Source: Usnea hakonensis
Taxonomy: Eukaryota > Ascomycota > Lecanoromycetes > Lecanorales > Parmeliaceae
Assembly (NCBI GenBank): GCA_013423325.1
Contig: BLJB01000274.1
Location: forward strand, 1,329 to 58,798
Length of the DNA stretch: 57,470 nt
Direction of reading: 5' to 3'
Both the position numbers and the translations under genes were made by a program. Shown here one piece after another: positions 45,105-56,299 of the stretch (positions are counted from its first letter, which is position 1; every line of letters starts with the position of its first letter). A model generated the notes under the pieces. It was given only the letters and a program-made list of their open reading frames with translations, had not been told where the DNA came from and did not search any database.

Positions 45105-45928
45105 ATGCCTTTTCCTTTTCTTCTACTGGCTACTGAGACCCGTTTATCAGTATACAAATTCGTTCTGCCCTACTCTGAGTACCATGCCGAAGAGCAGAGA
45201 AATGACTCCCCAGTCAGATGGTACCCAGGTGATTATCCTTGCCCGAGCATCCTTAATCTTTCATGCTCGTTTCGTGGGCCAGATCTCCCATTGTAAGGAT
45301 GAACCGACATCCACAGAATCCAAAAATTCCCTGCTCTATCTTAGAAAATCACCCAAATTTTCATCATATCCGAAAATTCCACATCAGTCTCCCGTCGTTT
45401 GAAGATCTCGCAGGTGTCGACATGTTCATGAAACTGACATCATTTGCTGCTCACAATGGCCTTAAGGCTTGGACTGACAGCTGCGCTAAACGAGGAGGCT
45501 CCCTTCTGGTTGCCGAAACCGAACGGATGTCTATTGTACAGCAATTTAGAGATCCAATCAACGAGCTTGGAAGACTACTACACTCTTCGGGACGAATCGA
45601 TCAACTATGCATAAGCTTCCAGGCATCGAACTTTCAAATCTCCTTCATTGAATATCTTCTTGAAGAATTATTGAGACTCGACGATGTTCGTGTCGCAACT
45701 TGCTTCTTTGCTTCGTCCCTTGTACACAATCTTACCTGGGCGAATGTCGATGATTCTCAGCTGAAGAGGTGGGAAGATCTCCTACGATTAAATCCCCCGA
45801 GGCGAACGGAAGAGTCGTATCTGCCGCTAGAAATGGACCATATGTATCGGTTACTGTGCGCAATTCGAATGTACCAGCAGCTCGGTTCTCTGTCCATACC
45901 TCCATGGCTCTCCCCAATGCCGGCATGA
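45105..45928 (+). pseudogene. Degenerate F-box/2EXR-like gene
   Basis: The first frame (45105-45296) starts like fungal F-box/2EXR proteins: FLLLATETRLSVYKFVLPYS, then SPVRWYPG and PSIL, and stops. The family continues in another frame from about 45269 (SWARSPIVR, RNHP-like ENHPNFHHIRKFHISLPSF, GVDMFMKLTSFAAHNG, WANVDDSQLKRWEDLL) to a stop at 45926-45928. The middle of the domain (the segment normally carrying NRQIRxEA...LY) is missing at the junction, and no GT-AG intron joins the frames. I read this as a deletion plus frameshift, so a pseudogene. A young gene with an unusual intron is the alternative. Confidence 0.6.
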
Positions 45929-46121
45929 TTCATCGAGTTCCGTCTACCGATTTGAACGAGAACTTCTTGTGCTCTGCCTTCTACCATCTAGCAGCTGATG
46001 CAGCTTCTATCCGCATTTCCCACGCACTCGAGTGTCTTCTGAATGAACCAAAGCCAAGGTTTGGGCTCTGAAATTACCAGAATCGAAAGCTCCATTGTTG
46101 TACGATAGCCCAGCTGACGTC

Positions 46122-47505
46122 CTAATCGTCTCCTCGATACACAAGCCATTTCGTCTCTGCCCCAAACCACCTTCTCGCCAACATGCCCCCACTTTCTGTT
46201 GGCTGGCTAAAGGCCACAAGGTCTTTCGGCGCTTCAACACCGTAGAAGAAATTGTTTCTTGCACACTCCAACAGATCCAAGGCCAACCCTTTCCCACGGT
46301 ATGTTTTTGAAATCCAGATTCGGGAAATACCAAGCAGAGCGATATCCGCTGAGGCCGATACCGATATGGATGAGCTCTTGGATGTCGCCATAACTTTGGT
46401 GCCATCTTCTCCCGCAGCCCGCTCGTCGACCACCCCAAATGCGCTGCTGATCTTCTCAGCCAAGCAGAAGCCAACGCACTTATCATGCACTAAATAGAGG
46501 AATGCTTTGAAGCGCTCCCCTCTTCTGTCTCCGCCTTCAATGCTGCTTTTCCGTGTTTCAATAACCTTTTGCTCGGGATTCAAGGCGCCCCACAGGTACT
46601 CATCATCAATGTCGGTGGCGGACAGCTCGGCATTCACGACATCCAACACTTTCCTGGTCCTATTCTTCGCCGCTATAGAGCTTTTCCGATCTACCGTCAC
46701 GACCATTTCCCTTTCATCTTCTTTCGCCCTCTCTGACCTGATTCTTTTCACGCTATCGTCCCTCACAAACCCCTTTCCCATGTCCACGCCTCCCAGATTC
46801 ATTGCGCAAAACTTGCTGTGCAACGCCACATCCTCTCTGACAGATGGAATATATTCCATCGCGCATGTTCGGCACGTTTTCCTCACTTCACCACCCAGGT
46901 CAATCTGCATTTGCGTCAATGGTTTTTTCGCTAGCCGCGGCAGCTTGCGAGCATTAGGTGTTATGTCTGAAAGTGGTTCGCCCGCAGGGCTCTCGTCGAG
47001 TGCAGGGCGTTTGCGCTTAAGGAAAGAGAAAGTAGGCTTCCGGGAGGCTGGGACAGGCGATGGAAGACGGGGCGGAGATGAAGGCGCGGATGAAAGTTCT
47101 GACTCGTCTAGCAGCGCGTCCGAAGAGAACAAGGCGTTCTCTGCTGCTGCCGGACTTGAGGGTGCTGTGACAGAAGAAGCCGGCTCTTCCCGAGAAGAGT
47201 CCTCTCCAGTGACACTGTGTGCTTTGGTGGCGGCGCTTCCTTCTTCGAGGAGATGGTCTTCGGCTGGCTCCCCTCCATTCGAACGACTGTTGAAATTCTC
47301 TTCTATGACGGTGCCGGTCACGTCCATCTTGATCTTCTTCCGAGGACGCTCAGCATCACCGCTGGTCTCGAGGCGGGCTCGCTGCCTGGAATAGGTCTTT
47401 ATAGTGCCTCTGGTAGAGGTTTAGCTTTCAGTAGACGTGTACTCGCGTATATATAGTGGTGGTTAGCACGCACCTTTTGAATGAATTTGAAACCCCAAAT
47501 ACCAT
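46122..47505 (-). CDS. ECO1: Cohesin acetyltransferase Eco1 (ESCO family)
   Basis: Proposed exons 46122-47409 and 47474-47505; 439 residues. The main exon contains the ESCO zinc finger TCRTCAMEYIPSVREDVALH with the closing SKFC, preceded by the PCNA-like box KKPLTQMQIDLGG. The C-terminal GNAT domain has GISRIWISKTYRGKGLALDLL and ends FGAETKWLVYRGDD. Eco1 acetylates Smc3 in S phase to lock sister-chromatid cohesion. Conserved-looking sequence KTYSRQRARLETSG...RPRKKIK lies in frame upstream of the first ATG of that exon (47327) and ends in a nuclear-localisation-like run. I therefore propose a 32-nt first exon at 47474-47505 joined by a 64-nt intron. If wrong, translation starts at 47327. Confidence 0.88.
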
Positions 47506-49038
47506 TTTGAATGTCTAGTTGTTCGTTCAGTCTTGATTTCGGGGGAAGATGAGAAGCAGGAGTCAAGGCTCGAGGACAGCAGTCAGGGTCGCCTTGAAAG
47601 TTGTTTGCCTGAATGAACAACGCGAATAACGCGACTTTAAACCCGTTACGTCCGGGCGCTAAGAATTTGGGTGCAGCAAACTCTTTGACTTCTGTGACAC
47701 ATAATAGTTAAGAGTTCTTTATCCTGGCAGAATGGAGTAATAGACTTTAGAAGTGATGATGATGATGATTATTATTATTATTATTTCGCTTCTAATCTAC
47801 CTTACCTACTTTGCGACACTCCTCCCCCTTTCTATAGCTACTTACACAGCCTTCACAGCCTGAAGGCTGCAAGTACGCCTGATGCACCTCCGTTTTTTGG
47901 GCCTCAACACATTCCTCGTGATTGGCTTTCAACCACTTTCACCTCCGCGCGCTCGCATGTCCATTGTCAACACTATCACATCTTCCACCAATTGCTTTCT
48001 CACTGCGTTCAACGTTCCGCCTATTTCCTCTCTATCCTGACTCGGATGCAATTTGCAACCTTGTTTATGCAGTATGCACAAAATTAGCCAATCGGCTGAG
48101 TGCGTACCGGCAGTATTTCTGGCCATTTCAACCAATGAAGTTATCACATCTAGGACGCCGGCGGCTTTCACGGCAGTAGTGGTCGAAGACAGGAATGTAA
48201 GACGGAGGTAGTTTGATTAATGTCATGGCCGACTCCTTCGACCAGTATGCCGTATTCACACGTCTGTGATACTAGCTTTGCTAATCGCTTTTGTGAAAAT
48301 TTACACTGTAACACAGGTGCTTGCTCAGCTCGAGAAAGAGCTTTCTACCAATGTCCTGGCGCTCGGACCCACCTCTGACCATGACGAGCAATCTTAGATC
48401 TATCACCAAAAGTGGTGGACTTGAGAGCAGAGACCTAGATCAAAATTGCGATAAATCAACAATGGCATTGAGAAACAGCTACCCCTAAGCACCTGCTCGC
48501 TCCGTCCAGAGGCTGGATGCAATTTTCCCATCTCTGAACGCAGTCTCCTCACGGACATCGCAACGACGGGCTTCAGATTAAACTGGGATTCCTTGGACAT
48601 CATTTTCTCATCGTATATTGCCTTCCGCCAAACAAGCGAACTCTAGGCCAATGTGACGGCCAACGCGCGAGGTAAGTGGAAAGCCAAGAGAGATCTGATG
48701 GCTCTTGACATTTGCTATGGAAGCCTGAAAGTGAGCATTGCCGGTCTAATCGACGCTATCTCTTGGGAAATGGAAGCGGATTTTGCGGCGGAAGTATTGG
48801 TGCTGTCTCGTATCTTTGACTTTGTTTCATTCAGGGTATTCCTTTCTGTCAGCCGGGTGGCCATCATTATCACGCTCGCAATTTGCGCTCAAGTTCGTGA
48901 TATTATCCATCCACAGCAGCTTGTCACGGGACCATAGAAGCTGGATTGGGGAGAGTACCACCGGCATATTGTGGACAGTGACTACAACCAATATGTACTA
49001 AGACCAGTATGTACATGATACTAAATGAGAAATAGACT
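47506..49038. other. Intergenic region with trinucleotide repeat and gene relic
   Basis: 1.5 kb between ECO1 and glutaryl-CoA dehydrogenase. It has (GAT)5 at 47755-47769 running into (ATT)n to about 47785, then TACCTTACCTACTTT at 47800. A minus-strand 80-codon frame (47929-48171) has no recognisable family. The possible decayed gene at 48225-48936 is listed separately. Confidence 0.4.
48225..48936 (+). pseudogene. Possible decayed gene, unknown family
   Basis: An ATG at 48225 opens MADSFDQYAVFTRL, followed by a GT...CAG segment and a helical-looking frame (VLAQLEKELSTNVLALG) that soon stops. A second frame runs from about 48452 to 48936 with a single in-frame TAG at 48644-48646; on both sides of it the translation looks protein-like (FRLNWDSLDIIFSSYIAF; RDLMALDICYGSLKVSIAGL). 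This pattern suggests a recently broken gene. I do not recognise the family, and an intact gene with unidentified introns cannot be excluded. Confidence 0.3.
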
Positions 49039-50461
49039 CTATACAAAGGCTTGGATACCGGTGATAGCTCTACCCAAGATCAATGAGTGGATATCCGATT
49101 GGCCCTCTGAGCGGGGTTAGCAAAGCAGTTGGATCAAGAAGTGCAAAGCTTTACCATAAGTCTGCGTCACAAAGAGATTGGCGACATGTCTTCCAATCCC
49201 GTACTCGTCACTGACTGCGTTGCCGCCAAAGACCTCCTGTAATCTATTGCAGTGTCAGGTATGACTGATTTGAAATAGTCGGTATACTCACGTTCTAGCA
49301 TTGATCAGAGCACGGTCACAATTCTGCCTTTTAATCATCGAAACCATCTCTGGAGCCAATCTCCCCTCATCTTTGAGACGTCCAACCTGAATTGCAGCTA
49401 AGATCCCATATGAAGCATCCGTGACAGCATCCGAAAGCTTCTTCTGCACGAGTTGATACTTTGCGATAGGATTATTCTTGAATTGTCTCCGTTCCAGAGC
49501 GTACGTCCTTGTTCTAGCGATACAGTCTTCGAGCGCCCCCATCACACCCCATGCAATTCCATATCTGGCCGAATTGAGACAACTGAAGGGCCCTTTCAGA
49601 CCCTCAATTTCTGGAAACATATTTGCTTCCGGGACGGGACATTCATCCAATTGTATCATGCCGGTAATGGAAGCTCGAAGACCATTCTTATTCTTCAAAG
49701 AGGGAGTCTCTAGCGTACCCGGAGGGCATTGATCACGTTCAATCAAAAAGCCCCGTATTTTACCAGTGCTTTGCAACTTGGCCCAAACAAGCATGACTTC
49801 TGCTATTGGGGAATTTGTGATCCATGTCTTTGAGCCTGACAACGACAAGTACCCCTCCTTCGAGGGATGTGGTTTGGCAGTGGTCTCCATTGACCCGGGA
49901 TCCGAGCCATGATTAGGTTCCGTCAGGCCAAAACAGCCCAGTATCTTTCCCTTAGCCATGCCAGGCAGGAACCTGTCTTTTTGTTCTTTCGTCCCAAACT
50001 CGTCTATACCACCCATGAGCAGAGAGCTTTGGACCGACATCCCAGAGCGGTAGCCAGAGTCTACGCGTTCCACCTCTCTGGTAATGAGGCCCGAGGCAAC
50101 GCTGCTGACGCCGGCACAGTCGTAACCCTTGATTGTTGCGCCGAGGAGGCCCAGCTCGCCCATCTCTTCCAAAATCTTTCTATCATACTGTTCGTTTCTG
50201 TAGGCGTCTAGAAATCTCCATGAGCGCCTATTGTAGTGCTATGTGCAGCAATAATTGCGTACCGAGGACCCGTGGAAGCATTCGCTCTTGACAATACGAG
50301 TTTGCGGTCTCCTGAATTGCCAATTCCTCTTCAGTAAAAAGAGAGGCAGAATCCAGTGGATCCTCCCAATTAAGTGCTACAGGAGCATGAGCGTACCGTT
50401 TCGTGATTGTTGGAGTCCTGGCGACATTAACCAGATGTCTTCGTAGAGCATGCCTGATCAT
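49039..50461 (-). CDS. Glutaryl-CoA dehydrogenase (acyl-CoA dehydrogenase family), mitochondrial
   Basis: Exons 49039-49106, 49155-49243, 49292-50207, 50263-50461; 423 residues. The presequence MIRHALRRHLVNVARTP is basic with no acidic residue. Core motifs: DPLDSASLFTEEE, LGLLGATIKGY, SVQSSLLMGGIDEFGTKEQK, FGLTEPNHGSDP, SGSKTWITNSPIA, RRQFKNNPIAKYQLVQKKL and VFGGNAVSDEYGIGRH. The catalytic base is Glu402 in YEGQSDIHSLILGRAITGI, the exact context seen in GCDH. It converts glutaryl-CoA to crotonyl-CoA with FAD in lysine and tryptophan breakdown. All three introns are 48-55 nt. Divergent from FEN1. Confidence 0.93.
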
Positions 50462-50887
50462 TATGAAAATATGCGAAAAATGACAGGATGACAAGGGAAA
50501 GGAAAGAAGGGAGAATAAGTTCACTTGCAGGAATTGGACTTCTTCTATGTACTCTTTACTCGTATGAGTATGAGTAAGGTACCTTTACTCCACATCCCGA
50601 GCCGGAACCGAGGCCGAGGCATGAGGTCACCGTGGTATTTAAGGGTCGCGACAAAGTACTCTACAAGTTTCTGTTAATAAGTACCTCAATAGAGCAAGAC
50701 TGGAAGATTCACTTCTCTCAATTGCAAAGATAGTCAAATTACTGTGGAGATGTGGAGGGTAACTCTTCAATAGTTCTTAAAGATGTGAAGGAATTGATTC
50801 ACTAGAACGCGTGAACGTCACGTCCTCCCCCCCTCAGCCCAATTCATATTCCCTACACTGAAATAATTTCTAAGTACAACCGCCGAC
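50462..50887. promoter_or_regulatory. Shared divergent promoter glutaryl-CoA dehydrogenase / FEN1
   Basis: 426 bp between start codons. It contains TATGAGTATGAGTAAGGTACCTTTACTC near 50562-50589 (in part palindromic around GGTACC) and C-rich runs near 50825. No MCB-type ACGCGT core was found; ACGCGTG at 50809-50815 reads AACGCGTG, a near match to MCB (ACGCGT is present at 50809-50814), which would suit a replication gene. Confidence 0.45.
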
Positions 50888-52239
50888 ATGGGGATCAAAC
50901 GTAAGAGTTATCATAAGATATTACATGGGTGTGGACAGTCGTTAACGTCTTCCAGAGCTCGCCTCAATCATCCATGAACACGCCCCAGATGCTATCAAGC
51001 AGGGTGAAATCAAGAACCACTTCGGTAGGAAGGTAGCCATTGTAACTTCACCTTCTTTATCAAATCTTACATGGAGATACTAACTTTACTAGGATGCGTA
51101 CGAAGACATCCTTCCACCTTCATCCGCAGAAGCAATTGACACATCATCGCAGTTCAATGAGCATATACAGCTTCCTCATAGCTGTACGCTCAGAAGGCCA
51201 GCAACTCATGAACGAGAGCGGTGAGACGACCTCACATTTGATGGGCATGTTCTATCGTACATTGCGCATAGTTGACAGCGGCATCAAACCACTCTACGTC
51301 TTCGATGGCGCTCCACCGAAGCTCAAGTCGGGCGAGTTAGCAAAGCGCTTTGCGCGGAAATCGGAAGCTACAGAAGCCCACGAAGAAGCCAAGGAGACAG
51401 GTACTGCAGAAGAAGTCGAAAAGTTCTCCCGGCGAACGGTCAGAGTCACTCGAGAACACAACGATGAATGCAAACGACTCCTTACACTTATGGGGGTCCC
51501 ATATATCGTAGCGCCAACCGAGGCGGAAGCCCAATGCGCGGTACTAGCAAGAGCGGGCAAAGTGTATGCCGCTGCCTCGGAGGATATGGATACTCTTTGC
51601 TTCGACTCGCCAATCCTACTACGTCATCTGACATTCAGCGAACAGCGCAAAGAACCCATCCTTGAGATCCATCTCGATCGTGTCCTTGCGGGCCTCGCCA
51701 TGGACCGAAAGCAATTTGTCGACCTCTGTATCCTTCTAGGTTGCGATTATGTCGACCCGATTCCCAAGGTCGGCCCATCCACGGCGCTCAATCTCATCCG
51801 CGAACACGGTACTCTGGAAAAGGTTGTCGACTTCATAAAGAACGATCCCAAAGGCAAGAAATTCGTCCTGCCGGAAGACTGGCCATTCGAAGACGCCCGT
51901 GATCTTTTCTTCTCACCTGATGTCCGCGCAGCTGACCATCCCGACTGCGATTTCAAATGGAACGCTCCAGACGTGGAAGGACTCGTCACATTCCTCGTGA
52001 CAGAGAAGGGCTTCAGCGAAGACAGAGTCCGAAACGCTGCGGCGAAGCTGACGAAGAACCTGAAGACGTCCCAGCAGGCGCGCTTGGAGGGGTTCTTCAA
52101 GCCAGTGCAGAAGACACAGGAGGAGGTGGCTGGCCTGAAGAGAAAGAATGAGGAAAAGAAGGAGGCTTCGAAGAAGAAACAAAAGTTGGAGAAGAAGGAG
52201 AAAAAGGATGCGAAATCGAAACCACGAGGGACTGCTTGA
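50888..52239 (+). CDS. FEN1: Flap endonuclease 1 (Rad27)
   Basis: Exons 50888-50900, 50956-51041, 51093-51097 (5 nt), 51153-52239; 396 residues, as in other FEN1. MGIKQLASII opens the N-terminal nuclease domain; VAI-DA-SMSIYSFLIAVRS spans the micro-exon, which supplies Asp34. Further metal ligands lie in YVFDGAPP (Asp86), PTEAEAQCA (Glu158/160 equivalents) and EDMDTL. LLGCDYVDPIPKVGPSTAL is the H3TH DNA-binding region. QARLEGFFK is a PCNA-binding PIP box, followed by a lysine-rich tail. FEN1 removes 5' flaps in Okazaki-fragment maturation and long-patch repair. Without the micro-exon the reading frame is lost between VAI and SMSIY. Introns are 55, 51 and 55 nt. Confidence 0.95.
51093..51097 (+). 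other. FEN1: 5-nt micro-exon of FEN1
   Basis: The bases GATGC are bounded by an acceptor (TACTAAC branch site at 51079-51085, TTTACTAG ending 51092) and a donor GTACGA. They encode Asp34 and two bases of Ala35; the frame on either side is consistent only if this exon is included. Confidence 0.8.
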
Positions 52240-54147
52240 GCACGGAAGAGGGCACGGGCTTCTGTTGAGGTGTCGTCACATTTACCGTTTATACCAGCAA
52301 GCAAAGCGAGGCGTGTTAAGGCGTCAACATGAGCATTGCATGATGGCTTCGGTATAGATAGTCCGTTCAGTGGTGGGAAGATTATTTGCTTGAATTCGCT
52401 TAAGCCTGCGTGCTCAGCTCTGCCAAAAGCCTTGTGATTCTACATCAATCCTTTTGATAGAAACCGCTATGTACGTACAAAATCATAGCTCATCGCTTCC
52501 AACCCTCTTGACCCGTCGCTCGGTGTTCAATTGACCCAACAAAAAAATTCATCCAAGCCCGCAATATTCCACAAACGCTTCCGCCCCCTTCCGATATCTA
52601 TGTTCCTGAAGACACTACGTACCTCCTTTGTGAAGAGAGCCGGCGAAGAGCCTAGAGAAAAGGCCGGAGATGAGAACAAGATCTCTTACCGCATGGGACG
52701 ATGGCCATAGATGGAAACGCATCGAAAGGGACTGCCTGTCAAGCAGTAAAGTGCTTATAGAATGGCGCTTTGTCTCATTGGGAGTGAGGCTCTGTGCATG
52801 GAGACTAGCGTTTTATCCGTTACCTATGGCGTTGAAGTCTGGGATGGATGTATAACACGCTTAGGCTGATGATGCTGTCGTCGTTTTGTCGCTTCATTGA
52901 ATAGTACATTGCCGGCTTCGGTGCCGTTGGATTTGAAGCAGGGACGTTTTTCATGTCCAGGATGTGTGGGTTGATATTATTTTTTGGGGAGAGATGCTCT
53001 GTGCCTTTGGATGATACGCAGGCGCCATCTGGTGGCGGAGATTTTACGGTCTTGGCGAGGATGGGTTGTAGCGGCTCGATGAGAGCTCGCTGCTTTGTAG
53101 TTTTCGCATTGTGTGGTGGAGGGTGAATCTCCGCGAGCGCACGACTGGCGCCGTTCGATGCACCAGTCAGAATGGCAATTCCGCGGTTTTGCTAACAGGA
53201 TGTATACGCGGAACGGAAGTAAAAGGGCACTTGAGCAATGTGATTGGGAAGACACTTATTAGAGAGCTTGAGGAGAGATTCGAGACCAGGCAGTGCCTAT
53301 ATCGTGGACTGACCAAAGGAACAGAGGGTTTACATATGAAGCCAAGCGTGAAGCCTTGTGGTGACTCAGATAAGATGAAACAGGTCAACTGCGGAAAAGA
53401 AACTGGCGAGTATTCTTAACACAAAAGGTGCAGTTGCTGGGAGGACATTATTTTTTGAAAAGCTATCGCTTCAGCCTAATCTGATCTCACGAGACAGCTT
53501 GAGGTGCAGCCAACGACTCAGCTAGTTGCTCATGCATCTTACTATAGATAAGAAAAGGAAATGCACCCACGATACAGCTCCTCATGATCTGATAGTGGCT
53601 TCCGATCATGTGTCAGGGAATAAAGGAGCATGACATGAGAGAAGTCGCTCTTAGATGATGGATTTTATATCAGTGCGACAATTCGACTGGAAATAAAAAT
53701 AAATCACCGGGATTTGCAAAATATGTTAAGCGAGAATTAATCATCACATCGTCTTTCCGAAGTCCTCTACTTGCAGCGTAGTCACACTGCTGCTCTCTCT
53801 AATGAATGAATGAATGATAATGACCACTCTACTTATTTGAAACCTGACATCGATGAGCTGTGAGAAGTTCATGTTGATAAAGCGGAAAGAAAATAACAAA
53901 GAATGAGGTGTTAATCATTTTCGATTTTGCATTTAAATCAGGCGCTAACCGCTATTTGCTGCGCCAAGGCGTGATCCGTGATCCGCATTTGTTTATAAAG
54001 AGAGGTGGCCCCGCACCTCTTTCGCCGATACTCGAACGACTCTGCGCCTTTCAAAATTCCCACTCAGCAACCACTTCCAAACTTGACATCCAATACATCA
54101 TTCGAAAGCTTACCAATCCGCCTTCAAATTCATATCCATCATCCATA
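52240..54147. other. Long intergenic region FEN1 - histone H1
   Basis: 1.9 kb. Several frames of 60-100 codons (for example 53111-53419 plus, 52977-53255 minus) show no family resemblance and are mutually overlapping. There is an AATG tetranucleotide run at 53801-53817. Probable TATA box TTTATAAAG at 53992-54000. No confident gene. Confidence 0.45.
53992..54000 (+). promoter_or_regulatory. Candidate TATA box of histone H1
   Basis: TTTATAAAG lies about 150 bp upstream of the H1 start codon, a plausible position given a leader of roughly 100 nt. It is the only clear TATA element in the region. Confidence 0.4.
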
Positions 54148-55535
54148 ATGCCTCCCAAGAAAGCAACTGCTGCGAAGCCCGCAAAGACCGCTGCTGCCGC
54201 CCCTCATGCTTCCTACAAAGGTACGCTCGACCCTCATTTTTAACCTCCACCATGCTGTCGCATCAGTCCAGCGACGGGTTTTCCTTGGTCGCGTACCTCT
54301 GCTGACCTCTTCTACCAGATATGATCAAGGAAGCTATCCTTGCTGTGAGTCTACTCTGCCGGGCGCATTCAATGTGGCCTCTCGAGGCATCCTTTGCACT
54401 ACGCCACCATGAAACATCCCTACCACAACGCACCCTATCACTGCATTAGACTAAACAAAGCTGACGCGTCTTCTATACCTGCAGCTCAAGGAACGCAATG
54501 GCAGCAGGTAAGTCAAATTTTGCTGCGGACAGCAATTAATGTTGCTTTGTTTACTTCTTGGCACGCGTTATCTTTGATGGCAATCTGGCTGACCGAGTCC
54601 TCGCACACAGCCGGCCTTCACTCAAGAAGTATCTCAAGGCCAATCATAAGAACCTTGCATCCTCAGACGCCGTCTTCGATACCCAATTCAACAAAGCGAT
54701 CAAATCAGGTGTTGAAAAGGGTGACTTCGCACAACCAAAGGGTACGTCAAATTTGGCAAAGACCATATGACATTCACGTACTAGCTTGCAGTCTTTACAT
54801 GTCATCGTCTGTTATTTGTCGCGATGGTGGCTGCTGTTTCCCGATACGCGGTCTCATCGCATCTATCGTCGTCGTCGCTTCCCTTCAAACCCGATAATCT
54901 GCTCCTTACATTGCTCACATGTCAGAAAGCTCATAGCTAATCCCGCACAGGTCCATCCGGCACTGTGAAGCTAGCTAAGAAGGAACCCGCCGCCAAACCT
55001 GCCGCCGCCTCCACCAAGGAAAAGAAACCAGCTGCCAAGGTACGTCTGTTGGCGCCCATATTTTGTTAAAAGCCTGGCTGACTGTTTCGTAGAAGGCTAC
55101 CAAAGCAGCCAAACCTGCAGGTACCAAGACAGCAGGTAGACCGAAGAAGACAGATACGAAGACTGCTGCTACCAAAGCCGCGCCGAAGAAAGCTTCTGCC
55201 GCCAAGGCAACAAAGACAAAGGCGGCACCCAAAGCGAAAGCTAACACCTCTACTAAACGTGCAAAGAAAACACCTGCCATGGTATGCCGTGATCTTGCTG
55301 CAGTCGTTCTCTTGCATACACTGACTACTCAAATCAGGCCCCCGCCGTCGTCGAAGAGTCCAAGGTCTCCGCCAAGACAGCTTCAGGTCGTGTGACCAAG
55401 GGACCCGCCAAGACAGCTGGCGCCGTGCAAAAGAAAAAGGCCGCCGCACCCAAAGTAAAGAAGGCCGCGACACCTAAGAAACCCAAGACGACGACGCCCA
55501 AGAAGACCGAAACACCAGCCGCAGCTGCCGCATAG
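54148..55535 (+). CDS. Linker histone H1
   Basis: Seven exons: 54148-54220, 54319-54344, 54485-54507, 54611-54741, 54951-55039, 55093-55281, 55338-55535; 242 residues. After MPPKKATAAKPAKT the winged-helix globular domain is spread over exons 1-5: SYKDMIKEAILALKERNGSS, RPSLKKYLKANHKNL, FNKAIKSGVEKGDFAQPKG, SGTVKLAKK. The remaining about 140 residues are a typical Lys/Ala/Pro/Thr-rich tail. It binds linker DNA at the nucleosome dyad and compacts chromatin. Two exons are tiny (26 and 23 nt) and the introns are long for this window (53-209 nt). Unlike core replication-dependent metazoan histones it is intron-rich, which is normal in fungi. Confidence 0.95.
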
Positions 55536-56299
55536 GTTTCTGATTCTGTGTTTCTCTGTCGTCCGGACTCGTCATGAATAGGGTGGTAAAAGGAAATGCC
55601 ACATGCAAGGAGTTGTGTGATCTGAGTCGCTGCGCTACAGTCTTACAACTACGCGGCGAACTCTCTGCTAGCAAAGATATCCGAAGCTCTCTATTGTCTT
55701 TTGTGTGTTTCCTTCGTGCTCTTGGTATCTGGGGATTATTTGTTTGCTGGCTGTCACTCGTGAAGGCTGGCTGGGCGTTGCTGGAGGAATGGGGTCTAGC
55801 AGTGATGTATCATACCTGGATTCGATATTATCAAGGTCTTTAAGCAAGATTTTGTCTTCTCCCAGTTGTCTGTTTAACGCGCCGAATTGACGAAATCGTC
55901 CTTGTTGACACGACGCTTCTACAGGTAAACTCCCTTGCAGACCCTATCCCAAATAGAATAGCAGAAGGCTAGGTATGGCTGTGATGTAAGGTGCAACATG
56001 GCTGTGTGATACTTTCTAGGCCTTGTACTTAGTCACATGACGTAAAACAGAAATATGTCCGTGTGAATGGTGACTTCTGAGATCAAATTTATTGAATGAC
56101 GATCAAGTTCTCCTCTTCTTGACATCAACGAAGGTTAGGAATGGGAATATATTTAGGTATCCCAGCCCGAAAAGGTGGCCATTCAATGTTTATTTATCTT
56201 CATTATATCTGAGAGGATATCCTCCACAATACTTGCTCAATAAATCCGAAGATGTGGTCTCTCCATAATTCGAACCCCCCGCTGTTCTGCTGTGATTTC
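55536..56299. other. Convergent region histone H1 / MAD2
   Basis: 764 bp between convergent stop codons; AT-rich in its second half. A few short frames without family resemblance, nothing else. Confidence 0.4.

Noticed and set aside
46507..47394. 295-codon plus-strand frame
   Set aside because: Antisense to ECO1, Ser-rich shadow without family resemblance.
53111..53419. 102-codon plus-strand frame
   Set aside because: No recognisable family, opens without a convincing ATG, overlapped by an equally good antisense frame.
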